Source of the DNA: Erwinia sorbitola
GTDB taxonomy: Bacteria; Pseudomonadota; Gammaproteobacteria; Enterobacterales; Enterobacteriaceae
Direction of reading: 5' to 3'
NCBI RefSeq assembly: GCF_009738185.1
Contig: NZ_CP046509.1
Span: 310,001 to 374,000, forward strand
DNA length: 64,000 nucleotides
Shown here: piece after piece, positions 8,212-17,012 of the stretch
Layout of the letters: each line of letters opens with the position of its first letter
Numbering within the stretch: the first letter of the stretch is position 1
Translations under genes and position numbers: made by a program
The notes under the pieces: generated by a model
The model's input: only the letters and a program-made list of their open reading frames with translations
Told to the model about the DNA's origin: nothing
Databases searched by the model: none

Positions 8212-8238
8212 CGCTGCCGGCGCGGTTATTCCTCAGGA

Positions 8239-8254
8239 GCGAGGTGCGCCTCGC
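8239..8254. repeat. Diverged member of the GCGAGG palindrome family
   Basis: GCGAGG (8239-8244), loop TGCG, CCTCGC (8249-8254), between gntR and gntK. It shares the arm GCGAGG/CCTCGC with the perfect palindromes at 266, 10358 and 22297. It probably ends the gntR transcript. Confidence 0.65.
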
Positions 8255-8334
8255 CCGTCTTCGCGGCATCTCCCAACGGGAAATAGCGGCAGAATTGTCC
8301 CTTTGTGCCTCTGCCAGTCTGATTCTGTCGTTTT

Positions 8335-8350
8335 TTTGAAGCGTCTCACA
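8335..8350 (+). promoter_or_regulatory. Candidate CRP site of gntKU
   Basis: TTTGA-AGCGTC-TCACA has the correct 6-bp spacer and one mismatch in the left half. Its centre is about 70 bp upstream of the predicted start, a usual class I position. The gnt genes are known CRP targets in E. coli. Confidence 0.6.
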
Positions 8351-8376
8351 TTTACCAGCTTTTTCCGCCGTGGCTG

Positions 8377-8421
8377 TTGCCATACTCTATGCACATCCAG
8401 ACAATGTTACCGATAACAATT
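8377..8421 (+). promoter_or_regulatory. gntK promoter with GntR operator
   Basis: The -35 TTGCCA (8377-8382) and a weak -10 GACAAT (8400-8405) are 17 bp apart. The near-palindrome AATGTTACCGATAACAATT (8403-8421) overlaps the -10 and start and fits the GntR operator form TGTTACC-GGTAACA. Repression by GntR and activation by CRP are the expected regulation. Confidence 0.75.
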
Positions 8422-8461
8422 ATCCAAACACATCTGCTATCCCCCAGCCGGAGCTAAAATC

Positions 8462-9001
8462 ATGACCACTCATTCATCGCCTAATCATGTCTTTGTACTG
8501 ATGGGTGTTTCCGGAAGCGGCAAGTCAGCCGTTGCCAATGCTGTTGCGCATCAACTGAAAGCGGCATTTCTTGATGGCGATTTCCTGCATCCGCGCGCCA
8601 ACATTGAAAAAATGTCTGAAGGACATCCGCTGAATGATGACGATCGTCGTCCATGGCTGGAAGCGATCAACGATGCGGCATTCGCCATGCAGCGCACAAA
8701 CAGTGTGTCGCTTATTGTCTGTTCAGCGCTGAAAAAAAGTTATCGCGACATCCTGCGTAAAGGGAATAAAAACCTCTCCTTTGTCTATCTGAAAGGGGAT
8801 TTCGATACCATCGAGGAGCGCCTGCGTGCGCGCAAAGGGCACTTCTTTAAACCTCAAATGCTGGTAACCCAGTTTGCCACTCTGGAAGAGCCTGCCAGCG
8901 ATGAAAAAGATGTGCTGGTAGTGGATATTAATCAGTCACTTGATGAGGTTGTTGCGGCAACTCTTAGCTCCATTGACGGTGCGACAGAAAAAAATAAGTA
9001 G
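8462..9001 (+). CDS. gntK: Thermoresistant gluconokinase
   Basis: A cytosolic P-loop kinase that phosphorylates gluconate to 6-phosphogluconate, feeding the Entner-Doudoroff and pentose phosphate routes. It has 179 residues with Walker A GVSGSGKS (15-22) and the gluconokinase block DGDFLHPRANIEKMSEGHPLND. The gene starts just after a GGAGCT site and ends 6 bp before gntU, so kinase and permease are co-transcribed. The promoter region carries a GntR operator and a CRP-like site. Confidence 0.95.
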   Translation: MTTHSSPNHVFVLMGVSGSGKSAVANAVAHQLKAAFLDGDFLHPRANIEKMSEGHPLNDDDRRPWLEAINDAAFAMQRTNSVSLIVCSALKKSYRDILRKGNKNLSFVYLKGDFDTIEERLRARKGHFFKPQMLVTQFATLEEPASDEKDVLVVDINQSLDEVVAATLSSIDGATEKNK

Positions 9002-9007
9002 GATGTG

Positions 9008-10348
9008 ATGAGTACTGCAACACTGGTGTTAACAGCAGCCGGATCGGTCTTGCTGCTGCTGTTTTTAGTGATGAAGGCCCGAATGCATGCCTTTGTGGCG
9101 CTGATGTTAGTCTCAATCGGCGCTGGTCTGTTCTCCGGGATGCCGCTGGATAAAATTGCCACAACGATGGAAAAGGGCATGGGCGGCACCCTTGGTTTCC
9201 TCGCTATTGTTGTCGCGCTGGGCGCGATGTTCGGCAAAATTCTGCATGAAACCGGCGCGGTCGACCAAATCGCCATCCGTATGCTCAAAGCCTTTGGTGA
9301 AAATCGCGCCCATTATGCGATGGGGATTGCCGGGCTGATTTGTGCTCTGCCGCTGTTCTTTGAGGTGGCGGTAGTGCTGTTGATCAGCATTGCTTTTGCG
9401 GTCGCCCGCCGCACCGGGGATAACCTGGTGAAGCTGGTGATACCGCTGTTTGCCGGGGTTGCCGCATCCGCTGCCTTTCTGCTGCCCGGGCCTGCGCCGA
9501 TGCTGCTGGCTTCGCAGATGCATGCTGATTTCGGCTGGATGATTCTGTTAGGGCTGTGTGCCGCCATTCCCGGAATGCTGATTGCCGGGCCGCTGTTTGG
9601 TCGCTTTATCAGCCAGCATGTGACATTTGGTGTGCCGGTGGAGGGGAGTAACCCGGAGTTTGATGAGAGCAAATTGCCCTCTTTTGGCTTCAGCCTGTCG
9701 CTGATTCTGTTCCCGCTGATTCTGGTCGGGTTGAAAACTATCGGCGCACGCTTTACCACCCCCGGCTCCAGCCTGTATGAGTGGCTGGAGTTTATCGGCC
9801 ATCCATTTACCGCCATTCTGCTGGCCTGCCTGGTGGCGATTTATGGTCTGGCGTACCGTCAGGGAATGGATAAAGAGCGTGTGATGGAGATCTGCGGCGC
9901 GGCGTTACAGCCTGCGGGGATTATTCTGCTGGTGATTGGTGCCGGTGGCGTATTTAAGCAGGTGCTGGTGGATTCCGGCGTTGGCCCGGCGCTGGGTAAT
10001 GCATTAACCGGTGCCGGGTTGCCGGTGGCGCTGGCCTGTTTTGTGCTGGCTGGCGCAGTGCGCATTATTCAGGGCTCCGCCACCGTTGCCTGTTTGACGG
10101 CGGTGGGCCTGATTATGCCGGTGATTGAACCGCTGCACTACTCAGGCGCACAGATGGCCGCACTGTCGATCTGTATTGGCGGCGGCTCGATTATTTGCAG
10201 CCACGTTAACGATGCTGGTTTCTGGTTGTTTGGGCGTTTTACCGGTGCAACCGAAGGTCAGACGCTGAAAACCTGGACGCTGATGGAAACTATCCTCGGC
10301 ACCGTTGGTGCTGTTATCGGCATGATTGCGTTTGAGTTATTGTCGTAA
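9008..10348 (+). CDS. gntU: Low-affinity gluconate:H+ symporter GntU
   Basis: A GntP-family inner-membrane permease of 446 residues from the ATG at 9008, equal to E. coli GntU. A GTG one codon earlier is also in frame. There are many hydrophobic segments, with the family signatures FFEVAVVLL, LLPGPAP and GGSIICSHVNDAGFWLF. It follows gntK by 6 bp in an operon for gluconate uptake and phosphorylation. The perfect palindrome at 10358-10381 follows the stop. Confidence 0.94.
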   Translation: MSTATLVLTAAGSVLLLLFLVMKARMHAFVALMLVSIGAGLFSGMPLDKIATTMEKGMGGTLGFLAIVVALGAMFGKILHETGAVDQIAIRMLKAFGENRAHYAMGIAGLICALPLFFEVAVVLLISIAFAVARRTGDNLVKLVIPLFAGVAASAAFLLPGPAPMLLASQMHADFGWMILLGLCAAIPGMLIAGPLFGRFISQHVTFGVPVEGSNPEFDESKLPSFGFSLSLILFPLILVGLKTIGARFTTPGSSLYEWLEFIGHPFTAILLACLVAIYGLAYRQGMDKERVMEICGAALQPAGIILLVIGAGGVFKQVLVDSGVGPALGNALTGAGLPVALACFVLAGAVRIIQGSATVACLTAVGLIMPVIEPLHYSGAQMAALSICIGGGSIICSHVNDAGFWLFGRFTGATEGQTLKTWTLMETILGTVGAVIGMIAFELLS

Positions 10349-10357
10349 GCATTGAGG

Positions 10358-10381
10358 GCGGGCGAGGCATGCCTCGCCCGC
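10358..10381. repeat. Perfect 24-bp palindrome at the gntU/yhgN junction
   Basis: It extends the core GGGCGAGGCATGCCTCGCCC by GC on each side, so both 12-base arms pair perfectly. It lies between the convergent 3' ends of gntU and yhgN and probably stops transcription in both directions. There is no T tract on the plus strand, so termination by it alone is uncertain. Confidence 0.9.
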
Positions 10382-10395
10382 AGCCCGCACCCATC

Positions 10396-10989
10396 TTACA
10401 ATTTCAAATAAACGCGAATCCCATCCAGGAACATCTGCGTTGCCAGCATAATCAAAATCAACCCCATCAGCCGCTCCAGCGCATTAACACCCTTATCCCC
10501 CAGCAGCCGTAAAAACAGCCCCGACAGCAGCAGGATCACCACCGTCAGCCCCCAGGCGATCAGCAGCGCGCCGACCAGGTGCCCCATATTTTGCGGATAC
10601 TGATGTGACAACAGCATCAGCGTTGCCAGCAACGACGGCCCGGCAACCAGCGGGATCGCCAGCGGCACCAGGAACGGCTCTTCACCCGCCGACAGCCCGC
10701 TACTGTTGCTTTCCTGGGAGGGGAAAATCATCTTAATAGCGATTAAAAATAGAATAATACCGCCGGAGATCGATACGGTTTCAGTACGCAGATTCAGAAA
10801 CGCGAGAATTTTCTCACCGGCAAATAGAAACAGCAGCATGATCAGCAGTGCAATCAGCATTTCGCGAATAAGCACCATCCGTCGACGTTTTGGCTCCAGA
10901 TGCTTCAAAACCGACATAAAAATCGGCAAATTGCCGAGGGGATCCATTATCAGCAACAATAATATCGTTGCAGAGATCATTTCAGTCAT
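10396..10989 (-). CDS. yhgN: MarC-family inner-membrane protein YhgN
   Basis: A 197-residue integral membrane protein, the same length as E. coli YhgN, with about six transmembrane helices and the family pattern DPLGNLPIFMSVLKHL near the N-terminus. MarC/UPF0056 proteins have no proven transport function. It sits between gntU and asd exactly as in E. coli and is transcribed leftward on its own. Confidence 0.93.
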   Translation of the reverse strand: MTEMISATILLLLIMDPLGNLPIFMSVLKHLEPKRRRMVLIREMLIALLIMLLFLFAGEKILAFLNLRTETVSISGGIILFLIAIKMIFPSQESNSSGLSAGEEPFLVPLAIPLVAGPSLLATLMLLSHQYPQNMGHLVGALLIAWGLTVVILLLSGLFLRLLGDKGVNALERLMGLILIMLATQMFLDGIRVYLKL

Positions 10990-11059
10990 GGTTATTGTTC
11001 TCGTTATTCAGGGTATATAAGCAGAGCTGCTAAAAAAAACCGTCTAATCGATTTAATTC

Positions 11060-11228
11060 ACTTGCCACTTTTTCTGCAACTTGTAAGGTTTAACCATATT
11101 TTCTCCTTTAACTCTAACAGGTCAGGCGTTACTGGTGCAGCCAGTTTGCTTACCGCCAGCACACAGCAACCAGAGCGTACTGAAGTACGTGAGGATTGCG
11201 CGTACTGCCGGGATGCAAAGTGGCAAGT
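11060..11228. repeat. Inverted-repeat-bounded element upstream of asd, ERIC/MITE-like
   Basis: Perfect 12-bp inverted arms, ACTTGCCACTTT (11060-11071) and AAAGTGGCAAGT (11217-11228), bound 169 bp. Inside lies a hairpin CGTAC-TGAA-GTACG (11176-11189) followed by GTGAGGATTGCG, a layout that reminds me of enterobacterial intergenic repeats such as ERIC. The right end is only 24 bp from the asd start, so it would form most of the asd leader. Mobility is not shown. Confidence 0.5.
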
Positions 11229-11252
11229 AAAGTAGCCTGAAGCGGGTGCATG

Positions 11253-12362
11253 ATGAAGACAGTTGGTTTAGTTGGTTGGCGTGGAATGGTGGGTTCTGTA
11301 CTGATGCAGCGCATGAGCGAAGAGCGTGATTTTGATGCCATTCGCCCGGTATTCTTCTCAACGTCTCAGCACGGTCAGGCAGCGCCTGCGTTCGGCGGCC
11401 AGTCTGCGGGAGCGTTACAGGATGCTTTCGATATTGAAGCGCTGAAAGCGCTGGATATTATCATCACCTGCCAGGGTGGCGATTACACCAGTGACATCTA
11501 CCCTAAGCTGCGCGCAGCGGGCTGGAACGGCTACTGGATCGATGCGGCTTCAACCCTGCGCATGAAAGATGATGCCATTATTATCCTCGACCCGGTGAAC
11601 CATAAGGTGATTCACGATGGCCTGAACAGCGGCATTAAAACTTTCGTTGGCGGTAACTGCACCGTCAGCCTGATGCTGATGTCGCTCGGCGGTCTGTTTG
11701 AAAACAACCTGATTGAGTGGGCGTCCGTCGCCACCTACCAGGCCGCGTCCGGCGGCGGTGCGCGCCATATGCGCGAACTGCTGACCCAGATGGGAATGCT
11801 GCACAATCACGTGGCAAAAGAGTTGCAGGATCCGGCTTCTGCTATCCTCGATATCGAGCGTAAAGTGACCGAACTGAGCCGTACTGGCGTGCTGCCAACC
11901 GATAACTTTGGCGTACCGCTGGCGGGCAGCCTGATCCCGTGGATCGACAAGCAGCTGGAAAATGGCCAGACTCGTGAAGAGTGGAAAGGCCAGGCTGAAA
12001 CTAACAAAATCCTGCGTACCAGCAGTGTGATTCCGGTTGATGGCCTCTGCGTACGCGTCGGTGCACTGCGCTGTCACAGCCAGGCATTTACCCTGAAACT
12101 GAAAAAAGATGTGCCGCTGGCGGAAATCGAACAGATGCTGGCTTCTCACAATGAGTGGGTGAAAGTGGTGCCGAACGACCGTGAGATCTCCATGCGTGAA
12201 CTCACTCCTGCCGCTGTGACCGGTACGCTGCACACCCCGGTTGGCCGCCTGCGTAAGCTGAATATGGGGCCGGAATACCTCTCCGCCTTTACCGTTGGCG
12301 ATCAGCTGCTGTGGGGTGCGGCAGAGCCACTGCGCCGTATGCTGCGTCTGCTGATTGATTAA
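11253..12362 (+). CDS. asd: Aspartate-semialdehyde dehydrogenase
   Basis: Reduces aspartyl phosphate to aspartate semialdehyde with NADPH, the branch point to lysine/diaminopimelate, threonine and methionine. It has 369 residues from the second of two adjacent ATGs (11253), which aligns with E. coli MKNVGFIGWRG; the first ATG is at 11250. The NADP motif VGWRGMVGSV is at the N-terminus, and the catalytic cysteine is C136 in GGNCTVSL. The Shine-Dalgarno sequence is poor (AGCGGG). It is monocistronic, followed by a strong GC hairpin. No lysine riboswitch is visible in the leader. Confidence 0.95.
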   Translation: MKTVGLVGWRGMVGSVLMQRMSEERDFDAIRPVFFSTSQHGQAAPAFGGQSAGALQDAFDIEALKALDIIITCQGGDYTSDIYPKLRAAGWNGYWIDAASTLRMKDDAIIILDPVNHKVIHDGLNSGIKTFVGGNCTVSLMLMSLGGLFENNLIEWASVATYQAASGGGARHMRELLTQMGMLHNHVAKELQDPASAILDIERKVTELSRTGVLPTDNFGVPLAGSLIPWIDKQLENGQTREEWKGQAETNKILRTSSVIPVDGLCVRVGALRCHSQAFTLKLKKDVPLAEIEQMLASHNEWVKVVPNDREISMRELTPAAVTGTLHTPVGRLRKLNMGPEYLSAFTVGDQLLWGAAEPLRRMLRLLID

Positions 12363-12372
12363 TTACGCTATT

Positions 12373-12399
12373 TTTCCCCCCGCCGTGCGCGGGGGGAAA
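12373..12399. terminator. GC-rich hairpin after asd
   Basis: CCCCCCGC (12376-12383) pairs with GCGGGGGG (12389-12396), extended by TTT/AAA pairs on both sides. No T tract follows, so termination is assumed rather than evident. Confidence 0.55.
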
Positions 12400-12831
12400 T
12401 ATCGTCCTGTTTCAATGTGAATCATCATTTTTCACAGTTATTACCTGCTCCTGCCACTGTTTTAACTGGCGACTCTCTGCGCCAGATTTCAGCGCTTCTT
12501 CCCTGCTCCTGCCTGATCCCGGGTGAATCTAAGAAAGCTCTGACGCCCCTGTCTTATGTCTTAAAAGCAGTAACTTTGATCTGAAAGAATTATTTTTACG
12601 CTTTCTTCCATGGCTATTGTCCTCACCTGGCTATGCTTAAAAAAGGTTACGTTCCCTAAAACATTATTAGTTTTCACTTAATCAATTTATTGCAGGCTGC
12701 GGCGGTTTTTTCCACAGGAAGGTTACCTCTGCCGGTCAGCGCGCTTTGGGCTCAATGAAGAGCAGTGTATTGGCGCAACCGTAGTTCAGGGTTCCAGTCA
12801 GTCGCCTGCCAGTCATCACGGGAAGAAAGTC
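12400..12831. other. Long leader and promoter region of the glg operon
   Basis: About 430 bp between the asd hairpin and glgB. No ORF with coding character and no operator that I can name confidently. It includes A/T-rich stretches at 12580-12690 that would suit a promoter. The GGAAGAAAG just before glgB is its ribosome binding site. Confidence 0.5.
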
Positions 12832-15018
12832 ATGTCAGAGCTTATGGATCGTAGTGCGATTAACGCGTTAGTTTCAGGTCATTTTGCCGACCCTTTTTCT
12901 CTGCTGGGGATGCATAAGACCAGTAAAGGTATTGAAGTCCGTGCCCTGTTGCCGGATGCCAGCGAAGTCTGGGTGATTGAAACCAGTACCGGTAAACAGT
13001 GTGTGCAGCTTAACTGCATCGATTCCCGCGGTTTTTTCCAGGGAGTGGTGCCAAAGCGTAAAAGTCCCTTTCGTTATCAACTGGCGGTTACCTGGCACGG
13101 CCAGCAAAATCTGATTGAAGATGCCTATCGCTTTGGCCCGCTGCTGCCGGAAATGGACAGCTGGCTGCTGGCAGAAGGTACTCACCTGCGCCCCTACGAA
13201 ACCCTGGGCGCTCACGGAGATGTGATTGACGGTGTTATCGGTACACGCTTTGCGGTCTGGGCGCCTAATGCCCGGCGCGTCTCCGTAGTTGGTGAATTTA
13301 ATTTCTGGGATGGCCGCCGTCATCCGATGCGGCTGCGCCGTGAGATCGGCATCTGGGAGCTGTTTATCCCCGGAGCGACTCACGGGCAGCTGTATAAGTT
13401 TGAAATTATCGACAATCAAGGGCAGCTGCGGTTAAAAGCCGATCCTTACGCCTTTGAGGCGCAGATGCGCCCGCAAACGGCGTCAATGATTTGTGGCATT
13501 CCGGAAAAAACCACGCTTTCGCCGGAGCGCCAGCGCGCCAACGGGTTCGATGTTCCTATCTCGATTTATGAGGTGCATCTCGGTTCCTGGCGTCGTCATA
13601 CCGATAATAACTTCTGGCTCAGTTACAAAGAGCTGGCCGAGCAGCTGGTGCCGTATGCCAAAGAGATGGGCTTTACCCATCTGGAACTGCTGCCGATTAA
13701 TGAACATCCCTTCGACGGCAGCTGGGGCTATCAGCCGCTGGGCATGTATGCCCCGACGCGACGCTTTGGTACGCGTGATGACTTCCGCGACTTTATCACC
13801 GCCGCCCATGATGCCGGGCTGAATGTGCTGCTGGACTGGGTTCCGGGCCATTTCCCTTCGGATGATTTTGGCCTGGCGAAATTTGACGGCACTGAACTGT
13901 ATGAACACGGTGATCCGCGTGAAGGTTTTCATCAGGACTGGAACACGCTGATTTATAACTTTGGTCGCCGTGAAGTCAGTAACTATCTGGCGGGCAATGC
14001 GCTCTACTGGATCGAGCGTTTCGGTATCGATGGCCTGCGGGTGGATGCGGTGGCATCGATGATCTATCGCGACTACAGCCGTGCTGAAGGCGAGTGGGTG
14101 CCTAACCACCTCGGCGGGCGTGAGAATCTCGAAGCCATCGCCTTTCTGCGGTATACCAACCGCACCCTCGGCCACGCCGCCCCCGGTTCTATAACCGTGG
14201 CGGAGGAGTCTACGGACTTTGATGGCGTGTCGCGACCGCCAGAAATGGGGGGACTGGGTTTCTGGTTCAAATGGAACCTCGGCTGGATGCACGACACCCT
14301 CGACTATATGAAGCTGGATCCAATCTACCGTCGCCATCACCACAACCTGATGACTTTCGGCATGTTGTACAACTACACCGAAAACTTTGTGCTGCCGCTC
14401 TCGCACGATGAGGTGGTTCACGGTAAGCGTTCCATTCTCGACCGCATGCCGGGCGATGCCTGGCAGAAGTTCGCCAACCTGCGCGCTTATTACGGCTGGA
14501 TGTTTGGCTTCCCCGGTAAAAAGCTGCTGTTTATGGGCAATGAATTTGCCCAGGGCAGAGAGTGGAACCACGATACCAGCCTTGACTGGCATCTGCTGGA
14601 GGGTGAAGACGGCTGGCATAACGGCGTGCAGCGTCTGGTGCGCGACCTGAACCATACCTACCGGGATCATCCGCCGCTCTATCAGCTCGATTTCGATCCG
14701 GCCGGGTTTGAATGGCTGGTGGTGGATGATTTCGATAACTCGGTGTTTGTTTTTGTGCGCCGCGATCGCGACGGCAATGAGCTGATCGTCGCCAGTAATT
14801 TTACGCCGGTGCCGCGTTACAACTATCGCTTTGGCGTATCGGGTGCCGGGCGCTGGCGCGAAGTGCTGAACACCGACTCCGCCCACTATCACGGCAGCAA
14901 TACCGGCAATCTCGGGTCAATCAGCACCGATGACTGGGGCAGCCATAACCGCAGCCACTCCCTGAGCCTGACATTGCCACCGCTGTCGACGCTGTGGCTG
15001 GTGCGGGAGGCTGAATGA
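12832..15018 (+). CDS. glgB: 1,4-alpha-glucan branching enzyme
   Basis: Transfers alpha-1,4 glucan segments to make alpha-1,6 branches in glycogen (GH13). It has 728 residues, the E. coli length, with an N-terminal carbohydrate-binding/N1 domain, a second N2 domain (about 120-220), the GH13 barrel and a C-terminal beta domain. The nucleophile is D405 in GLRVDAVASM and the acid/base is E458 in VAEEST; LSHDEVVHGK holds the third acidic residue. It is the first gene of glgBXCAP, and its TGA overlaps the ATG of glgX by four bases (ATGA), implying translational coupling. Confidence 0.97.
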   Translation: MSELMDRSAINALVSGHFADPFSLLGMHKTSKGIEVRALLPDASEVWVIETSTGKQCVQLNCIDSRGFFQGVVPKRKSPFRYQLAVTWHGQQNLIEDAYRFGPLLPEMDSWLLAEGTHLRPYETLGAHGDVIDGVIGTRFAVWAPNARRVSVVGEFNFWDGRRHPMRLRREIGIWELFIPGATHGQLYKFEIIDNQGQLRLKADPYAFEAQMRPQTASMICGIPEKTTLSPERQRANGFDVPISIYEVHLGSWRRHTDNNFWLSYKELAEQLVPYAKEMGFTHLELLPINEHPFDGSWGYQPLGMYAPTRRFGTRDDFRDFITAAHDAGLNVLLDWVPGHFPSDDFGLAKFDGTELYEHGDPREGFHQDWNTLIYNFGRREVSNYLAGNALYWIERFGIDGLRVDAVASMIYRDYSRAEGEWVPNHLGGRENLEAIAFLRYTNRTLGHAAPGSITVAEESTDFDGVSRPPEMGGLGFWFKWNLGWMHDTLDYMKLDPIYRRHHHNLMTFGMLYNYTENFVLPLSHDEVVHGKRSILDRMPGDAWQKFANLRAYYGWMFGFPGKKLLFMGNEFAQGREWNHDTSLDWHLLEGEDGWHNGVQRLVRDLNHTYRDHPPLYQLDFDPAGFEWLVVDDFDNSVFVFVRRDRDGNELIVASNFTPVPRYNYRFGVSGAGRWREVLNTDSAHYHGSNTGNLGSISTDDWGSHNRSHSLSLTLPPLSTLWLVREAE

Positions 15019-17000
15019 CGCCACTGCATGAAGGGCTTCCCGCGCCGCGAGGTGCCAGCTATGACGGCAAAGGGGTGAACTTTAGCCTGTTTTCGCAGTA
15101 TGCCGAGCGCGTGGAGCTGTGTCTGTTTGATGCCGTTGGTGAGGAAACGCGGGTCGATCTTCCTGCCCGCAGCGGTGACATCTGGCACGGTTATCTGCCG
15201 GGATGCAAGCCAGGGCAGCGCTATGGCTACCGTGTGCATGGCCCCTGGCAGCCGCAGCAGGGGCACCGTTTTAATCCGGCGAAGCTGCTGGTAGATCCCT
15301 GCGCCCATGAGGTACAGGGAGAAGTGACGGACGATCCCTGCTTCCAGTGCGGCGTACATGAGCCAGATGCTACCGACAGCGGGCCGCTGGCACCAAAAAG
15401 CGTGGTGCTGGCCGATGATTTTGACTGGGGAGACGATGCTCCCCCGCGTGTGCCCTGGGGCAGTACCGTGATTTATGAGGCTCACGTGCGCGGCCTGACA
15501 AAGCTGCATCCTGAGATCCCGCAGGAGATACGCGGCACCTACGCGGCGCTGGGTCACCCGGTGATGATCGACTACCTCCAGCGCCTGGGGATCACCAGTC
15601 TGGAACTGCTGCCGGTGGCCAGTTTCGCCAGCGAGCCGCGCCTGTTGCGGCAAGGATTAAGCAACTACTGGGGCTATAACCCGCTGGCTTGCTACGCGCT
15701 GGAGTCGCGCTATGCCTCCGGCCTGCATCAGCATCATCCGCGCCATGAATTTCAGCAGGCGGTGAAGGCGCTTCACCAGGCGGGGATTGAAGTGATCCTC
15801 GACGTGGTGTTTAACCACACTGCGGAGCTGGAAGAGACCGGGCCGACATTGTCGATGCGCGGTATCGATAACAAGAGCTATTACTGGCTGGATGAGCAGG
15901 GTGAGTATCAAAACTGGACGGGCTGTGGCAATACGCAAAACATCAGTCAGCCGCAGGTAATGGAGTGGGTGCTCGACTGCCTGCGCTACTGGGTAACCGA
16001 GTGCCACGTCGACGGCTTCCGTTTTGATCTGGCTACCGTGCTGGGCCGTACGCCGGACTATCGGCAGGATGCACCGCTGTTTCAGGCCATTGCTGCGGAT
16101 CCGCTGCTGTCAGGCTGCAAGATGATTGCCGAGCCATGGGATATCGGGCCTGGAGGTTATCAGGTGGGAAATTTCCCTGCGCCGTTCGCCGAGTGGAACG
16201 ACCATTTCCGCGATGGGGTTCGGCGCTACTGGCTGCATGGTCATCTCTCTAACGGGGACTTCGCCCGACGTTTTGCCGGGTCAAGCGATGTGTTCAACCA
16301 TTATGGCCGGCTGCCCTCCAGCAGCATCAATCTGATCACCGCCCATGACGGCTTTACCCTGCGCGATGTGGTCAGCTATGAGCAAAAACATAATGAGGCC
16401 AACGGCGAAGATAACCGCGATGGCAGCAGCAACAATTTTAGCCATAACCACGGTGTTGAGGGATTGCAGGCACCTTTACTGATTATGGAGCACCGCCGCC
16501 GGAGCGTGCATGCCCTGTTGACCACTCTGCTGATGGCCCAGGGCACTCCGATGCTGCTGGCCGGGGATGAGCACGGGCACAGTCAGCACGGTAACAATAA
16601 TGCTTATTGCCAGGACAACCCGCTGACATGGTTCGACTGGCAAGAGCACGATCGCGGGCTGTTTGCCTTCACCGCAGCGTTAATTCATCTGCGCCGCCGT
16701 ATCCCGGCGTTGCAACAGGATCGCTGGTGGCAGGAGGGTGACGGCAATGTTGAGTGGCTGAACGATCAGGGGCAGCCGTTAACAGCCGCACAGTGGGAGC
16801 AGGGGGCGCACCGTTTGCAGATCAGGCTTTCACAGCACTGGCTGCTGACCATCAACGCCACCGAAGAAGTGTGTGACCTGGTGTTACCTCAGGGACAATG
16901 GCAAGCCATCCCGCCCTTCGCCGGGGATGATAACCCGATTCTGTCAACGGTCTGGCATGGAGCAGCGCACGGCGTGTGCATGTTCCAGGAACAATCATAA
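15015..17000 (+). CDS. glgX: Glycogen debranching enzyme
   Basis: Hydrolyses alpha-1,6 branches of phosphorylase-limit glycogen (isoamylase-like GH13). It has 661 residues (E. coli 657). An N-terminal CBM48-type domain precedes the barrel. The catalytic residues are D338 in GFRFDLATVLGR and E373 in IAEPWDIGPGGYQ, with the third acidic site in ITAHDGFTLRD. It overlaps glgB by 4 bp and is 12 bp ahead of glgC, so it belongs to one transcript. It works together with GlgP in glycogen breakdown. Confidence 0.96.
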   Translation: MTPLHEGLPAPRGASYDGKGVNFSLFSQYAERVELCLFDAVGEETRVDLPARSGDIWHGYLPGCKPGQRYGYRVHGPWQPQQGHRFNPAKLLVDPCAHEVQGEVTDDPCFQCGVHEPDATDSGPLAPKSVVLADDFDWGDDAPPRVPWGSTVIYEAHVRGLTKLHPEIPQEIRGTYAALGHPVMIDYLQRLGITSLELLPVASFASEPRLLRQGLSNYWGYNPLACYALESRYASGLHQHHPRHEFQQAVKALHQAGIEVILDVVFNHTAELEETGPTLSMRGIDNKSYYWLDEQGEYQNWTGCGNTQNISQPQVMEWVLDCLRYWVTECHVDGFRFDLATVLGRTPDYRQDAPLFQAIAADPLLSGCKMIAEPWDIGPGGYQVGNFPAPFAEWNDHFRDGVRRYWLHGHLSNGDFARRFAGSSDVFNHYGRLPSSSINLITAHDGFTLRDVVSYEQKHNEANGEDNRDGSSNNFSHNHGVEGLQAPLLIMEHRRRSVHALLTTLLMAQGTPMLLAGDEHGHSQHGNNNAYCQDNPLTWFDWQEHDRGLFAFTAALIHLRRRIPALQQDRWWQEGDGNVEWLNDQGQPLTAAQWEQGAHRLQIRLSQHWLLTINATEEVCDLVLPQGQWQAIPPFAGDDNPILSTVWHGAAHGVCMFQEQS

Positions 17001-17012
17001 TAGGAATCAGAC

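Noticed and set aside
10990..11249. Possible lysine riboswitch before asd
   Set aside because: The leader has inverted repeats but I cannot find the conserved five-helix core sequence; the layout fits an intergenic repeat better.
13483..14892. A 469-residue open frame antisense to glgB
   Set aside because: Glycogen branching enzyme on the other strand is unambiguous; the antisense frame is a by-product of its codon bias.
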